Positions 1 through 11,372 of a DNA stretch of 64,000 nt are shown here, piece by piece. A model generated the notes under the pieces. That model worked only from the letters and a program-made list of their open reading frames with translations, had not been told where the DNA came from and ran no database searches. Made by a program: the position numbers and the translations under genes. This stretch comes from Macrotis lagotis (taxonomy: Eukaryota > Chordata > Mammalia > Peramelemorphia > Peramelidae). Location of the stretch: the NCBI RefSeq assembly GCF_037893015.1, contig NC_133665.1, positions 37,568,246-37,632,245 of the forward strand, given 5' to 3'. Numbering within the stretch: position 1 is the first letter of the stretch; every line of letters begins with the position of its first letter.

Positions 1-395
1 TTAGGGAGAGCTCACACAGGTCAAATGGTCACAGTGGGGGAGGGGGGTTCCAGAAGAAACAATACAAAGGCCCTCTGAAAGTCTCCCTCAAGAACTTTAG
101 AAATGATTGCTCAACATGGGAGTCAATGGCACAGGACTACCTAGCATGCTGTGACCTCATGAGAGACAGTGTTGCACTCTATGATCAAGACAGAATAGAA
201 GTAGTTCAAAGGAAACGTGAGATATATAAATGTAGATAACCACTCCAGGTGTTCACATGTACTATTTGTGCCTGACCTGTGATAGAGCATTCCAAACTCA
301 TATTGGTCTGATCAATAACAGTCAGACACACTTTAATTTTTCTCTAACATATTAATGTCATTTTGGTCTTCTTCAATAACAAAGAACAAGAACCA
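1..395 (+). mobile_element. 3' end of APE-type LINE (RTE/BovB-like) with zinc-finger C-terminus
   Basis: This is the 3' end of a non-LTR retrotransposon read on the plus strand; the window edge cuts its 5' part. One frame around 258-335 reads a C-x2-C finger start (YLCLTCDRAF) followed by an IGLI...THF stretch, which in related LINEs is the C-terminal C2H2 finger of the polyprotein. Here the usual His after LIS is replaced (LINN), so one metal ligand is missing. The downstream noncoding tail (about 335-395) reads ATTAATGTCATTTTGGTC then a CAATAACAAAG run. The minus-strand copy at 48060-50290 ends in a closely similar way. The reading frame is broken elsewhere, so it is a dead copy. The exact family name is not certain. 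Confidence 0.7.
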
Positions 396-633
396 ATCAA
401 TGGGCTACATGCATAATTACATTAAACACATTTCCATAATAATCACATTGTGAAAGGAGAATTAGGACAAAAGGGAAAAATAATGAAAATAGTAAGATTT
501 GATCTGCATTCAGATTCCACTGCATAGCATTTTCCACTGAATAGTGAGTGTTTCAAGAGTCACCTAGACATAAGCTATACTGAAATTATATTAGAAGAAT
601 TCCTAAAATAGACTCCAGATAGCAATGAAACAA

Positions 634-675
<42 letters not shown>

Positions 676-1643
676 TCTTGGGTCAGACTCTGATATCAGA
701 TCTAAACCACAAGACTCCATTGGGTTTCAGGGTCCCACAGTCTGAGGCACAAGGCCACGAGTTAGACATGGTAGGGACATAGTCTAATGAAATTAGACTT
801 TTTAGTTCTCAAGATATAAGTACAAAAAAAAGTTTAATAAATTATCTAGCTACCAATATAAGTAAGGATGAACTTGTACCATCAGTTTATTCTTGCCTTT
901 GTCTTTCTCTATTTCTTCTTTTTTCTCAAAATTTAAGTATTAAATATCTTAATGGTTATATTAATGTCATTTCCTCATTTGTTGTCCTACCCCCATTTGC
1001 TGTTTCCACTACTTCCTTCTGTTCTAAATATTGTGTCTTGTATACTTCCTGGTCATAAGCTAAATATTCCATTCTTCCCTCAGTTATTCTAGAGTCCTTA
1101 TAGTCAGGAAGAACTTCCTTATATCTAAGTAACTCATATCCCATATGCCATAAAATATGTTGATTTTTTCCCCTCCCTAGGAAGGATGAATAGCTGGTCC
1201 TGCATTGGGTATGGCCTTCTGAAATGGCTGGCTAAGTATTTACAAACTCAATGTTACTGATATGGATTATAATGAGTTAAATACTAAGGACAAATCAACA
1301 TTGTGTCCTAGAAGTTCACAGGCCAAAATCAGGAACCAGCTAAATCAGGAAGGCTAATAATTTTGTAACCAGGGATTCCCTAGTAACAGATGCTACAAAA
1401 GCTGCCTGAGGGTTTGATCAGCTTCTTAAATTCAGACTGTTCAGATCCACCTATTCCCCTACATTGATGACAAGTCCTTACGCATTAAAGTTGCTTCTTT
1501 AGTCTCTGACCAGGCTTTCACAGGCAGCATAGTTTAGCCAGTGTGCCTATATATGATTAAGGAATTTTGGAAGGGGATACAAACTAAAGACTTTGCATCT
1601 AGTTGCCATTCTCCTTAAGTGGGCTTGGGATTGTAACCATATA
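396..1643. other. Intergenic, nothing recognised apart from a (GA)n tract
   Basis: AT-rich DNA without a recognisable gene, SINE or LINE. A 62-codon open frame on the minus strand (956-1144) has no homology I know and no neighbours to support it. The only structured piece is the GA repeat at 636-672. Confidence 0.6.
636..672. repeat. (GA)n microsatellite
   Basis: An uninterrupted run of about 18 AG/GA units. It is a homopurine tract on the plus strand. Confidence 0.95.
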
Positions 1644-1808
1644 TAAATTATTGCTTTCTTTTTTGTTTTTTGCAAGTGACTTACCCAAGATCACATAGCT
1701 AGGTAAGTATTTAGTTTCTGAGGCTGGATTTGAACTTAGGTTCTCCTGACTCCAGGGCCGGTATTCTATTCACTGCACTGCCTAATCACCCCTAAATTAT
1801 TGTTTTCT
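1644..1808 (-). mobile_element. tRNA-derived SINE, minus strand
   Basis: The block carries, in reverse, the SINE signature: TGACTTACCCAAGATCACA, GGATTTGAACTTAGG, CTGACTCCAGGGCC and CACTGCACTGCC at the head end. It is flanked by a 16-bp duplication, TAAATTATTGCTTTCT (1644-1659) and TAAATTATTGTTTTCT (1793-1808), differing at one base. The element proper is therefore about 1660-1792. Target duplication plus a T-rich end on the left fits L1-driven insertion in minus orientation. Confidence 0.88.
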
Positions 1809-4800
1809 ATATAATGATCTAGATCAATCAAAGATATTGGATCGCTATTATATTAAGGAACTTTGGATCTCCCTAAACTATTGCTCCCTTAAAGCAATAA
1901 TGTAAGCTTTTAAAAAGGACCTCTAAAATACTATTTTGGGACAAGTTTCCTTGTCTCCATTACCTCTACAACACATCTGCTCACCTCTCCTAGGCTCTAC
2001 TATGTGTCTTCACTTGCCTTCTTCTGTGGGAGAACCTGTGTTAAAAAAGGTCATTTTGCAAGTTACCTAAGTTGTCTCTGGTCTGCTCTCAATTTTTTTA
2101 TCTTCCTTATCTTTCTTCCTTCCTTTCTCATCTTCTACCTTACTACTGCCTTTAGGTACCTTTCCTCTCCCTCCCCCACCCCCAATGCTCCCTGTGTTAA
2201 TTTCCTTTTCCATTAGCTTATTCTAATTTCCATTAGCTTAATTTTCCTCTGCTCCTATCCTAACATCTCCCAGACTTCTGACCTCAAGGTCAAAGCCATG
2301 GAATAAAGGCCAAAGCATGGAATCTAGACACTTGGTTCATTGAAAGAGATAGACAGAGAAACAGAGACAAGGATGTCAGGCATAGTATTTTTCAGTCGAT
2401 CTTCCTTTTCTTTTTGCTTTGAAAGGGAAGTTAAGCAACATGAAAAAAAATATACATCTGAAGGAAATCACAAGCTGTAAAATCACTTCATCTATATCAC
2501 TTCATTTTTATGTCAGATGAAATATTCAAAGATGTCTCTGGACCTCTTCTATCCTTTGTACCAGGGGCAAAGGATTGGTATGTCAGCTTGGGAGGTGTCA
2601 AGAGGACCAAGACAAGATTTGACATCTGGCAGAGTTTGATTTACTCAGATTTGATGTGGGTGAACATCTCCCAATCAAATATTCATATTCTACTAAAAGA
2701 ACATGGTAAGTCACATTTTGGGAAATGACCAAACCAAAAGTCACTATCATCTACTCCAAAGAAATGCTTCAGTTAAAGCTCAACAAAGCAGTAGATAACA
2801 GTTATGAATCCATTTGTGCCATTTTGTATAGTTATAAATATGATCTTTCTCCTTCTTATTCCTAATTGGACAGATGACTCCTATTCATGGGTATGCAGTA
2901 GAGAGATACCTCTGGGGAAATACAATCAAATTACTCTTTCCATTTAATAGGAAATGTGCCCGTGCTAGTTTATCATATAGAAAAGAGCTCTGTTTCAGGA
3001 GAAAAGGTTCCTTGTGACTTTCTTCTCACTCCTCCCTCTGGTTCAAAATAATCACTCAGACTGTGATTATTGGAAGCTAATGGAAATTACACAAAAGGCA
3101 CTATATACCTACCCCCTGCACCCTGAGACTTCAATACTTCTATGCGTTAATGCATTACCTTCTCTAGAGAGAAGAGTTAAAATTTGGGCTTGAATCACAA
3201 GTGAAAATGAGTTTGGTAGTCTGATCCTTGCCCCTGGTGGGCATTTATACACATCATAAAAACTTTCACACAGCTAGAGGTTCCAGCTCATCAAAGCAGT
3301 GAGGCTAAAGGGAAAGAGAGGTTTGCAGGCCAAGACTGAAATGTTTTAGAATGAGAACATGAAAGCCCTTTCATTATGCCTTCAACCAATTTTGATTATC
3401 ATTTCTTACTTTTGTTTTAAAATGGTATCTAGTCTCAGCACCATAAAAATATCCATCTTTTAATATACAGAACCAACTGAAGAAGAGACACTGAAACTAT
3501 AAAGGAATGCTTAATTAAATGTTACAATGCTCCAAATCAGTGTAACTGATCACTAAAGAAAAACTGATATTAGAAAATTATCCCAGTGAATTCAGTTTCA
3601 CTGTACAAAGAATAGCAAAATTAACATTTCCCCAAAGTTCATTCATTTATGAAACAAATATTTATAATATTCAATTACTATTCTTATTGATATATATTTT
3701 CTAATAGAAATGATGTCACAAGTAATGGCAAGCTCCCCCTCTCCCCTCTGCTGAGCCCAAAAAAGTCATTTTTGACTTATTAAGTCAATTGCCAAGCAAT
3801 TGCCAAACTAATTAATTAATTGATTGTATTAATTAATCACATTAATAAATCTGATGATAATTAATAAAATAAAACTCAATTTTTATTAATAATACTGTTC
3901 TTGCAGGTTAGCTTATTCCAAATTCTAACCCAGAAGTATAATTTCAGGAGTTTGAATCCCCCTCCTTTCTCTTTTCTGCACTAACAGCATTGGCTAGTGG
4001 GGAGCTCATGAAAATCCCAAGTAGCCATTCTGGTAACTGAGGTCTGGGTCTTTATCTGATAACAGCAATGAACTAGATTTTCAATAAACAGTGAACAATG
4101 ATGGAAGGGAAGAAAAACAGTTTGGTTCTTCAGTGAATGTCAATAGTTCAATTAAGAGACTTTTGATTAAGCAGACAATAAGCCTGAGTCACAGGGGGAG
4201 GGAAAGCAAAGATAAAACTGCCAGCCACTGGAAGGATGATAAATCAGCTGATGAGAGCACCATTTCCCCCTTGCCCAAGATCTTATGGAACATATATATC
4301 CCATATTAGTATAACTTCATAGTTATTAGGACACAGAATCAGCAGGAATCTCTTACCTCTGAGTCAGCAAATCCCTGATAATCTAATCCCTCAGATCAAA
4401 GGGAGCTCATACTTGATGCTGGTCCTGCAGGCTTATTCCAATACAGAAAAGGATGAGGCACACTAGGACATCTGTCCTATTCAAATTGAAAGCACAATTC
4501 CTTCCTCTGGGTCCTTAGAGTTCAGGCCCCCTAGTAACGTTGCTGTTCTGAGGTTCAGGCCACCTAATGGATCTGCTTGGTTTATTTAATGGATGTAAAA
4601 TCTGGTGCTGATTTAACTTCGTGGTGGCAATCTGTGGATAAGGATAAATTTATAGGAGGGAATAGTAATTCCCCAAATGACTCTACATTTCGAGTTACTT
4701 AATTTCTTACTCTCTGAAAAACCATAACCATTATTTGAAAGGAACCTACAAGTTTCTGATTCATCCTATTTATAATTGCTCATCTTCAATTACTATTCTT

Positions 4801-4975
4801 ATTGTTTTTCATGGAGTATGTTTTCAATTTCCTGCTTGTTCCTTTATCTATACTTATAGGCCACAAGTATTCAAAACCAATCATTTTAAGTCTAACATGT
4901 ATGCAAACTAATAATGGAGAAATTTATTTTTCAAAAATAATTAAGGATAGATTCTTGTTTCTCCTTGCACTGTGC
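1809..4975. other. Intergenic DNA, no gene recognised
   Basis: About 3.2 kb without an identifiable gene or named repeat. Small open frames (for example 2510-2728 and 4091-4309 plus) show no family similarity. A short direct repeat TCCATTAGCTTA occurs twice at about 2209 and 2230. An AT-rich patch with several TTAATTAAT runs lies at 3800-3890. The part at 3900-4300 is richer in plausible factor sites and is listed separately. Confidence 0.55.
3900..4300. promoter_or_regulatory. Candidate regulatory or conserved noncoding stretch (weak)
   Basis: A repeat-free stretch with clustered motif matches: CTGATAA at about 4055 (GATA-type), ACAATG/ACAATAAG (SOX-type) at about 4096 and 4174, and TGAGTCA at about 4185 (AP-1 type). 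Such short matches are common by chance, and no conservation data are available here, so this is only a pointer. Confidence 0.2.
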
Positions 4976-5308
4976 AACACATATTAATTCTTTTTAAAAT
5001 TTATTTTTATTAAAGATATTATTTGAGTTTTACAATTTCCCCCATCTTACTTCCCTCCCCCACCCCCCTACAGAAAGCAATCTGTCAGTCTTTACTTTGT
5101 TTCCATGTTGTACCTTGATCCAAATTGGATGTGATGAGAGAGAACTCATATCCTTAAAGAAGAGACAAGAAGTCTAAGAGGTAACAAGATCAGAAAATAA
5201 GGTATCTGTTTTTTCTAAATTAAAGGGAATAGTCCTTGAACTTTGTTCAAATTCCACAGCTCCTTATCTGGATACAGATGGCACTCTCCTTTGAACACAT
5301 ATTAATTC
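4976..5308 (-). mobile_element. 5'-truncated L1 3' end, minus strand
   Basis: About 300 bp of L1 3' untranslated region in reverse, resembling the 3' end of the long L1 at 53033-53340: the polypyrimidine block near 5050-5075, the CAGAAAGCAATCTGTCAGTC stretch and the CTGGATACAGATGGCA stretch each recur there in diverged form. It is flanked by a perfect 15-bp target-site duplication, AACACATATTAATTC, at 4976-4990 and 5294-5308, so the insert is 4991-5293. It is a textbook 5'-truncated L1 with no coding sequence left. Confidence 0.93.
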
Positions 5309-6714
5309 ATAAGTAAAACTTCCCAAAGAGATAAATAGGCATAGAGGAAAAAATAAAAATCCTATTATAAGTGAAGAAAGGAACAACATTTCTACAAACG
5401 CCTTTGTAAATAAGGCTAGTTTAGGCAATATTTATCATTCATTAACAATTCCATGTTTATAACTAATTCTCAATAATCTGTGGATATCAGTGGGAATAAT
5501 TTTAGCATTTTCCATGGATTTGAATTTTATATCCTTTTTTCTGTCCATTCATTGATGTATATACAAAGACCAATGAAATGGACAAAAAATGGAAAACCAA
5601 AGAGAGGAAGAAATTGAGTTTAATTAAGTATTCTCATGATGAATGACAATGAAATCCTTAGTCACAGAGTAATCATTAGTTGGTTAATTATATGGTACCA
5701 TTTTAGCAATTTTCCAAATTCTCTTCAGTAGCATGAAAATTGCAAAATCATAAGAAGGTAGAACAAGTAAGAGCCATAGATATCATCTAGGCCAGAGGTT
5801 CTTACTCTAGAATGCATAGATCAAAAGACTCTTTTTATAGATATTCACTATGTCTTTAGTTCTAGAGTTTCCATTTTAATGATTTCCATTTTTAAAATCA
5901 GGAAAACAATTTTCTTTTAAATTTCTCTGTTTCGAAAGATATTATTTCTTGAAAAAACTCATTCACTTGTATATTTTTCGGCATATTTTCGGCTGTAATA
6001 ACTTCTCACCTTTTGCTTGAATAACTGATCTACTCACTATTAACTATTGCTACTAGTCTTTTGGATAATTAGCATGAGGTAACAAGGGGACAATCTAGTG
6101 GGTGTCAATTTGGAGATGCTCTCTTTCTCTGAAGGATAGTGACTGGGAAAGCTGGTAACTTTGGAATCTAAAAATCATGCCCCTAGATGAGCAATGATAA
6201 GAGTTAATAGATGGATACAATTATCTCAGAAGAGAACAATGACCAACCTCATGGTCCTTTCTCCTTCTCTGCTCAAATGTGGAATTACAACTTCCTTTGA
6301 AGAAATCTGTACAAGATTCTAGAGATGACTATCCAGGGGGATGTTGATAAATATTTAACAACTGTCTCTCTGCAAGAAGTAGGTGAGGGGGATATGTGGA
6401 CAACACCCTTATAAATTTAATCTGTATTATTAATATTTTCTTTATCACTTTCTTAAATCTAGAGTAATAATTAATAAAAATAAATAACCCAAGTCTGAGT
6501 TTATAGTACTTACTAATTTCTAAAGGTATCTATCCATACCTTCACAGTATCTATCCATACCTTTCCTTGAAGGTATATCCCATGTAGATATACTTTATAT
6601 GAGTAACACATAATTTTTTAAAGGAGAAGAATTAATGGAGTTCTTTCCCTCTGACTCCCAATATTAAAATAACTCTTTGTTTTATGTCAAATTAACTCCA
6701 AATTGACTCAATTC
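5309..6714. other. Intergenic DNA, little recognised
   Basis: AT-rich sequence without a gene. A MIR-like scrap (ATCATCTAGGCCAGAGG) lies near 5785. A tandem duplication of about 21 bp containing GTATCTATCCATACCTT occurs at 6527-6564. Nothing else stands out. Confidence 0.55.
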
Positions 6715-7560
6715 ACCAAAGTTACTATGTATAAGACATCAAACTGTACATTGGGAATACAAAGACAAAAATAGAAGTCATCTAGTATAGCTTACATTCT
6801 ATTGTAGTTCTTCTTTTGTTGTACAAAGTGCATTGGCTTTAGAGTCAAAGGCCCTAGGTTCAAAACATACATCTGAAAACTTACTAGATAAGTCAGTTAA
6901 TACCTCCCAGCTTCAGTTCTTCATCTCTAAAATGAGGGTGAGTATGGAACTAGATGATCTATAAGATCCTTTCTAGCTTTAAAGCTATAATCATGTGAAA
7001 TAAAGACAAAATGTGTGTTTCTGTATACACATATGTCCATATATGTGTGTTACAAATAAATTCAAGAAAGAAACCGCTAATATCTTGAAAAGGTCTCAGA
7101 TAGGAAGGAGTATCTGAGCAGTACTTTAACAGGGATAAAGGAATCTAAGTGATGGAAATGAAGAACTGTCATATTCTAGACAAGAGCATGGGAGCAGCCA
7201 GTATGAAAACTGGCAAGTGGGAAAAGCAATATTATCTAGTAGGAACAGCTAGCAGATCTGTATGACTAGAAGACAGAGTGCAAAGGGGAATAATATGAAG
7301 TCAGAGAGGAAGGTAGGTGGGGTTATAGATTGTGGAGGACTTGAAATGCCAGATTTTAAAAGCAAAATCTAGCATTTTTATCCTCAAGGCAATTAAAAAA
7401 TTGAGGCAATTGAAGATTTTGGAGTAGGAATTTAATGTGGCTAGATCTGTTTTTTTAAAGTAACCAATTTCTTAGAAATGGAAGCATTGGGGACTGGGGT
7501 CAGGGAGATTAATTAGGAAGCCATTGCAATAATTTATACAAAAATTGACAAGTACTTGAC
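6715..7560 (+). mobile_element. Ancient LINE fragment (L2/CR1-superfamily type), split by a MIR
   Basis: The left part (6715-6805) reads like the GGGAATACAAAGACAAAAAT...CTTACATTCTATTG block common in old mammalian LINE 3' regions. The right part (7020-7560) contains GATTGTGGAGGACTTGAAATGCCA, TCCTCAAGGCAATT and the GGAAGCCATTGCAATAATTTA block. Order and strand match one element, interrupted by a MIR at about 6820-7000. It is heavily diverged and non-coding. Family assignment within the CR1/L2/L3 group is uncertain. Confidence 0.6.
6820..7000 (+). mobile_element. MIR SINE
   Basis: Plus-strand MIR pattern: GTGCATTGGCTTTAGAGTCA near the head, CTTCAGTTCTTCATCTCTAAAATGAGG in the core (quoted in part), then AGATGATCTATAAGATCC. 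It sits inside an older LINE fragment. Confidence 0.75.
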
Positions 7561-7860
7561 AAGTATTATTCTGATAAAAATCTATAAGGTTCACCAGATT
7601 AGCCAAAGGGTCTATGACACACAAAAAAGTTTAAGAAAACCTGATCTCTAATTTTTTGCTGTTTTTAAGGTTTCATTATTATAGTCATTTTTCTATATAT
7701 GTATGCATCCTTCACATTTTCTCCACCCCTAAACAAAGACAACAAGTTAAGCAAAACTAATTGATATGGCAGTGACTGTATCTTTCAGAGTATGAGTATG
7801 AGTAATCATTCCTCATCTCACATTTCCTTCCTGAGGAGAGGAATGTCTTTCTCAAAAGTT
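7561..7860. other. Short intergenic gap
   Basis: AT-rich; an 11-bp tandem (TGACAAGTACT/TGACAAGTATT) spans the left junction at 7546-7566. No gene seen. Confidence 0.5.
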
Positions 7861-8440
7861 TGAAGAACAAATAGTACTTATCCAGAGTCTAACAAAGCAT
7901 TTGATAAAGCCTTTCACACTATTTTTGTGTTAAAGACAAAGCATTATGAACTAAATAATAGCAGAATTTGGAACTTTTTGAATGACTGGATCCAAAGAAT
8001 AGTCATTAATGTTTCTATGTCAACTTGGAGAGCGGTCTCCAGTGAGATTACATAGAAATTTATACTTGCTTCTATGATGGTCAATATTTCTATTGATGAC
8101 TTTAAGACATAGATGGCATCCTTTTCAAATTCACAAATGACATAAAACTGGGAGGAATAACTCATACTAGATGACATGATATAGGTTTAAAAATAATAGA
8201 TCACTGGGTTGAATCTAACACGATTATATCAGATGGAGATTAATTTGAGATCCTGCATTGGGATTCAAAAGATCAATTTCACAGGTATCAGGTAGAGTAG
8301 CCGTGACCAGATTATACTTCGAAAAAGATCTTATGTTTTCATGATCTGTCAAGTGAATGTGAGCCAATAGCATGGTATGACATCTACCAAAGCTAATTCA
8401 TTTAAGAAAGTCAGTGTCCAAGAATAAGGACATGTTAATC
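7861..8440 (+). pseudogene. CR1/L3-type reverse transcriptase remnant
   Basis: Conceptual reading on the plus strand gives pieces of a CR1-clade reverse transcriptase in order: a K-A-F-D-K-A-F-type segment at about 7898-7920, a W-I-Q-R-V-V-I-N-like segment with MSTWRAVSSE (8016-8048), an F-x-I-x-I-D-D-F segment near 8090-8106, and an F-x-x-D-x-K-L-G-G-I block (about 8128-8162) at the place of the catalytic F-A-D-D motif. Several stops and frameshifts interrupt it. No intact catalytic motif remains, so it is an ancient dead LINE. Confidence 0.72.
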
Positions 8441-9030
8441 AATAAATTAATCAATCAAGTATAAAGCACCTACTTTGTGATATGTTCTGAGCTAAGTTCT
8501 GAGGATACAAGAGCAATGAATGAAATAACCCAATCTTACATTCTTATTGAGGAGATGGGAATATATAGTTTAAAGAAATAAATACAATGATATTTTAGGA
8601 TGGAGGGTATTTTGGTTGCACAGTGGATAGAATAACTAGTCTTAGAGTCAGGGAGACCTCAGGTCAAATCTGACCACAGACACTTACTAACTATATAACC
8701 CTGTGAAAATCATCTGCAAAATGTACAGAAGAAAGAAATGGTAAGTCATTTCAATATCTTTGCGAAGAAAACTTCAAATAAAGTCACAGAGACTTGGTCA
8801 AGACTAATCAACTAAATAACAATAAAAATTTATGAAGCAAAGCATTAGTAATTGGGAGGACAAGTAAAATTTTATGGAGAAAGTGGTACCTGAAAGGCAT
8901 GTCAAAGGAAGAGAGGGATTCTATAAGGGAAGGATAAGGAAGGACTGTCCTTCAAGTTTATAGTACAGAAACAGGAAATGGATGACACAAGTGAGGATCA
9001 GAGAAAAGGCCAGTTATGCTTAATCACAAA
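8438..9030 (+). mobile_element. Ancient LINE 3'-region fragment, split by a SINE
   Basis: Begins with an ATCAATCAAG run followed by TATAAAGCACCTACTTTGTG and GAGGATACAAGAGCAATGAA, typical of an old LINE 3' region found at several other sites in this window (for example 19395). It resumes after the SINE with GCATGTCAAAGGAAGAGAGG and GGTGAGGATCAGAGAAAAGGC-like text. It is non-coding and strongly diverged. Confidence 0.55.
8612..8830 (+). mobile_element. SINE with RTE-like 3' tail
   Basis: Plus-strand tRNA-type head (TTGCACAGTGGATAGAATAAC, GGGAGACCTCAGGTCAAATC, CAGACACTTACTAACTATA), then a different tail from the other SINEs: TTTCAATATCTTTGCGAAGA, AAAGTCACAGAGACTTGGTC, ending in AACAATAAAA. That tail type is shared with RTE/BovB-class LINEs rather than L1, so this SINE probably used different machinery. 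It sits inside an older LINE. Confidence 0.7.
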
Positions 9031-9224
9031 ATGTGAAAAGAGGAGTAATATACCTTATATACATATACATATGTGCTTATGTATATTTTTATAGACGCAT
9101 ATATTTATATATGTATGTATTTAATATCTGTGTGTCATCAAGATAAATATGATCATTAAACCCTGACTGCTAATTAGGTTACCAAAAGAGAGAGTATGAA
9201 TTGAAAGAGAAAAGAGCACCATCT

Positions 9225-9405
9225 CAATCTAGTTTTTTCATCTGTTAAAATGAGAAGGTTAGATTAGATGGACTCTGGGGTCACTTCCAAACTAGAAAAT
9301 TCTATGGTTCGGTGATTTACAGAGTTGTTGTGACAACCAAATGGAAAAGATGTCTTTGAAAGTATGTTGGGACTGCAAGCTGCTAAATAAATATGAACAG
9401 TGAGA
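9225..9405 (+). mobile_element. MIR-like SINE
   Basis: Plus-strand core TTTTTCATCTGTTAAAATGA, then GATTAGATGGACTCTGGGGT and a GCAAGCTGCTAAATAAATAT 3' end. Diverged, non-coding. Confidence 0.65.
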
Positions 9406-9554
9406 ATGAGAGATAATATATAGATAGGTCAAGGATTACAATGGTAACCCTAAGGTATTAAAAAATCAGAAAGTTTCTGAGGTTAGGTTGCATGGACATT
9501 TCTGATGGATATATAAGATGCCATGAATAAAATATTGGAATAAAAAGGTATCAA

Positions 9555-9682
9555 TTAAATTGTGCTTTATGGTTTGCAAAGCATTTTACAAATATATCTC
9601 TTTATTCTCACAAACCATCCTGGAAGTAAACACTATTACTGCCCTCCTTTGACAGATGAGGAAACTGAGACAGGTTGGAGTG
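9555..9682 (-). mobile_element. MIR/THER-type SINE, minus strand
   Basis: Reads GTTTGCAAAGCATTTTACAA, TCACAAACCATCCTGGAAG and CAGATGAGGAAACTGAGACA, the reverse-strand hallmarks of the THER/MIR family in marsupials. The tRNA-side half is missing. Confidence 0.8.
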
Positions 9683-10200
9683 AATACCCACATCAATGAG
9701 ATCATATCCTTTGGAGTAGTGGTGTAAATTAATTAACAAAAATACAGTGAGAGGATTAAAGAAAACAAAGAGAAACATGGTCTGGTATTCTTTTTAATTT
9801 TTAATCTTTATTTTACAAAATAAAAAAAATTATTTTAATGAATCCTCAAGAGAGGATTCATAATATAAAAGAAATAAGAGCATTTGTAACACAAAACAAT
9901 AAATTTCAAATTCAAGATACTTATATAATAAATAATATATATTGTATTCAAAATAATCCATCTTTTCTTTGCATCCTTGTAGGTTTTCTTCTACTCAGTA
10001 CTCTGCACAGTTTATTTTCCCCTCCCATTTACGCCCAAGATGGCTGTAATTAAATGTGGATATATATAGATATTCATAAATATACAGAGACATAAAGAGA
10101 CACATCCATGCTGGGCCCTCAACCTCACAACACACCCCTATCTTCTCAGTTTCTGTTTTTGTATAATCTTATACCGCTGGATTATAAACTCATTGAAGGC
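9683..10200. other. AT-rich intergenic DNA ending in an L2 scrap
   Basis: No gene. At 10127-10200 a fragment with TTATACCGCTGGATTATAA and CTCATTGAAGGCA resembles an L2 3' end; a similar fragment follows at 11240. Confidence 0.5.
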
Positions 10201-10249
<49 letters not shown>

Positions 10250-10258
10250 CAGACAGAC
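10201..10258. repeat. (GATA)n/(GACA)n microsatellite
   Basis: About twelve ATAG units, turning into three GACA units at the right end. A perfect short tandem array directly abutting the L2 scrap. Confidence 0.95.
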
Positions 10259-10309
10259 ATAGAGAATAATCTGATATTCTGATTAAAAACAATCCCTCCA
10301 TATAAAGCA

Positions 10310-10480
10310 GAAGTAGGGTGGTCTAATGGAAAGAGTATCTGGAGTCAGGAGAGAGGTTTAAATCCTAACTATTACATAATCCTCCACTACACTTTAGTTT
10401 TTTTTTCTTCAAAATAAGGAGAGACTAACTTCCCAAATATCATTGCAGCTGTAAATTCTAGAATGGTAGGACTTTTTTTT
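10310..10480 (+). mobile_element. MIR SINE
   Basis: GGTGGTCTAATGGAAAGAGT, CTGGAGTCAGGAGAGAGG, then the CTTCAAAATAAGGAG and CATTGCAGCTGTAAATTCTA blocks in MIR order on the plus strand. Confidence 0.75.
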
Positions 10481-11212
10481 AGCGGAGAAGGGCAAACCTG
10501 TCCATCACTTGTAGAGGTCAATAGTATAAAATGTGAATGTGAAATTATATGTATATAAAACGATTTAGTGGAAGACAATGGCAATTCACCTGGGCAATAT
10601 GATGATAAAATCATTTGTAAACATACTCATGTGCATTGGAACCACTGAATCTTTGAAAATCCAATATACTGGCTCCAGTAGGGGAAGGAGACCTCCAATG
10701 TGAAGTCCTAAGGACATTTATTGATGAAAATGTGGTTTTAAAAGGTAGAATGAACTAACTGATGCAGAGTGACAGGGCTACTGGCCTGGTTCAGAGGGGT
10801 AGCATTGGGATACCCTCCCCTTAGAAGAATTATGTGAAGGGCAAAGGCAAGGGGAAAAAGGACAAGAAGAAAACAGAAAGAGCAGAGTGGCAGATAAGAA
10901 AGGTCAGGATTTGTGAATGGTTGTGAGTAGTTGAACTCAGAAAGTTATGTGTCCACAATAGGCAGAGATCAAAGATTTCATTTTCACCAGGTTTTCTGCT
11001 GCACAGCATCCCATGAGAGGCTCATCACCAGAAATCTCACTCTCATGGAGATTGCTTCATCTTTGATACTCAACTCCTTGATATTCTCAGTTGCATCTCC
11101 ACTCTCCTCCCCAAATTTCCTTTATAAAGGACTAAGAATTTTCCAACCAACTCTTCATTTCTCACTAGATACTCTGCTTTTTTTCTCTACAAACAATAAC
11201 GCTGTGCTGTGT
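10481..11212. other. Intergenic, nothing recognised
   Basis: No repeat or gene that I can name. Open frames crossing it (10387-10614 minus, 10931-11287 plus) have no family similarity; the latter runs into the CCA repeat and an L2 fragment, which speaks against a real protein. Confidence 0.5.
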
Positions 11213-11238
11213 CCCACCACCACCACCACCACCACCAC
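11213..11238. repeat. (CCA)n microsatellite
   Basis: About eight CAC/CCA units. In one frame this spells a poly-His run, in another poly-Thr; both are artefacts of the repeat. Confidence 0.93.
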
Positions 11239-11239
11239 T

Positions 11240-11372
11240 ACCTTCTCAGCTTCCTTTTCTGTATTACCTTTCACCTTTGGATTATAAGCTTCGTGAAGGC
11301 AGATTATCTTTCTCTTTATTTGTACACCCAGTGTTTATTTCATCATAGGTGCTTAATAAATATTTATTCATT
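11240..11372 (+). mobile_element. L2-type LINE 3' end
   Basis: GGATTATAAGCTTCGTGAAG, TTGTACACCCAGTG and GGTGCTTAATAAATATTTAT in order are the standard L2/MIR3-type 3' terminus on the plus strand. Confidence 0.75.
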
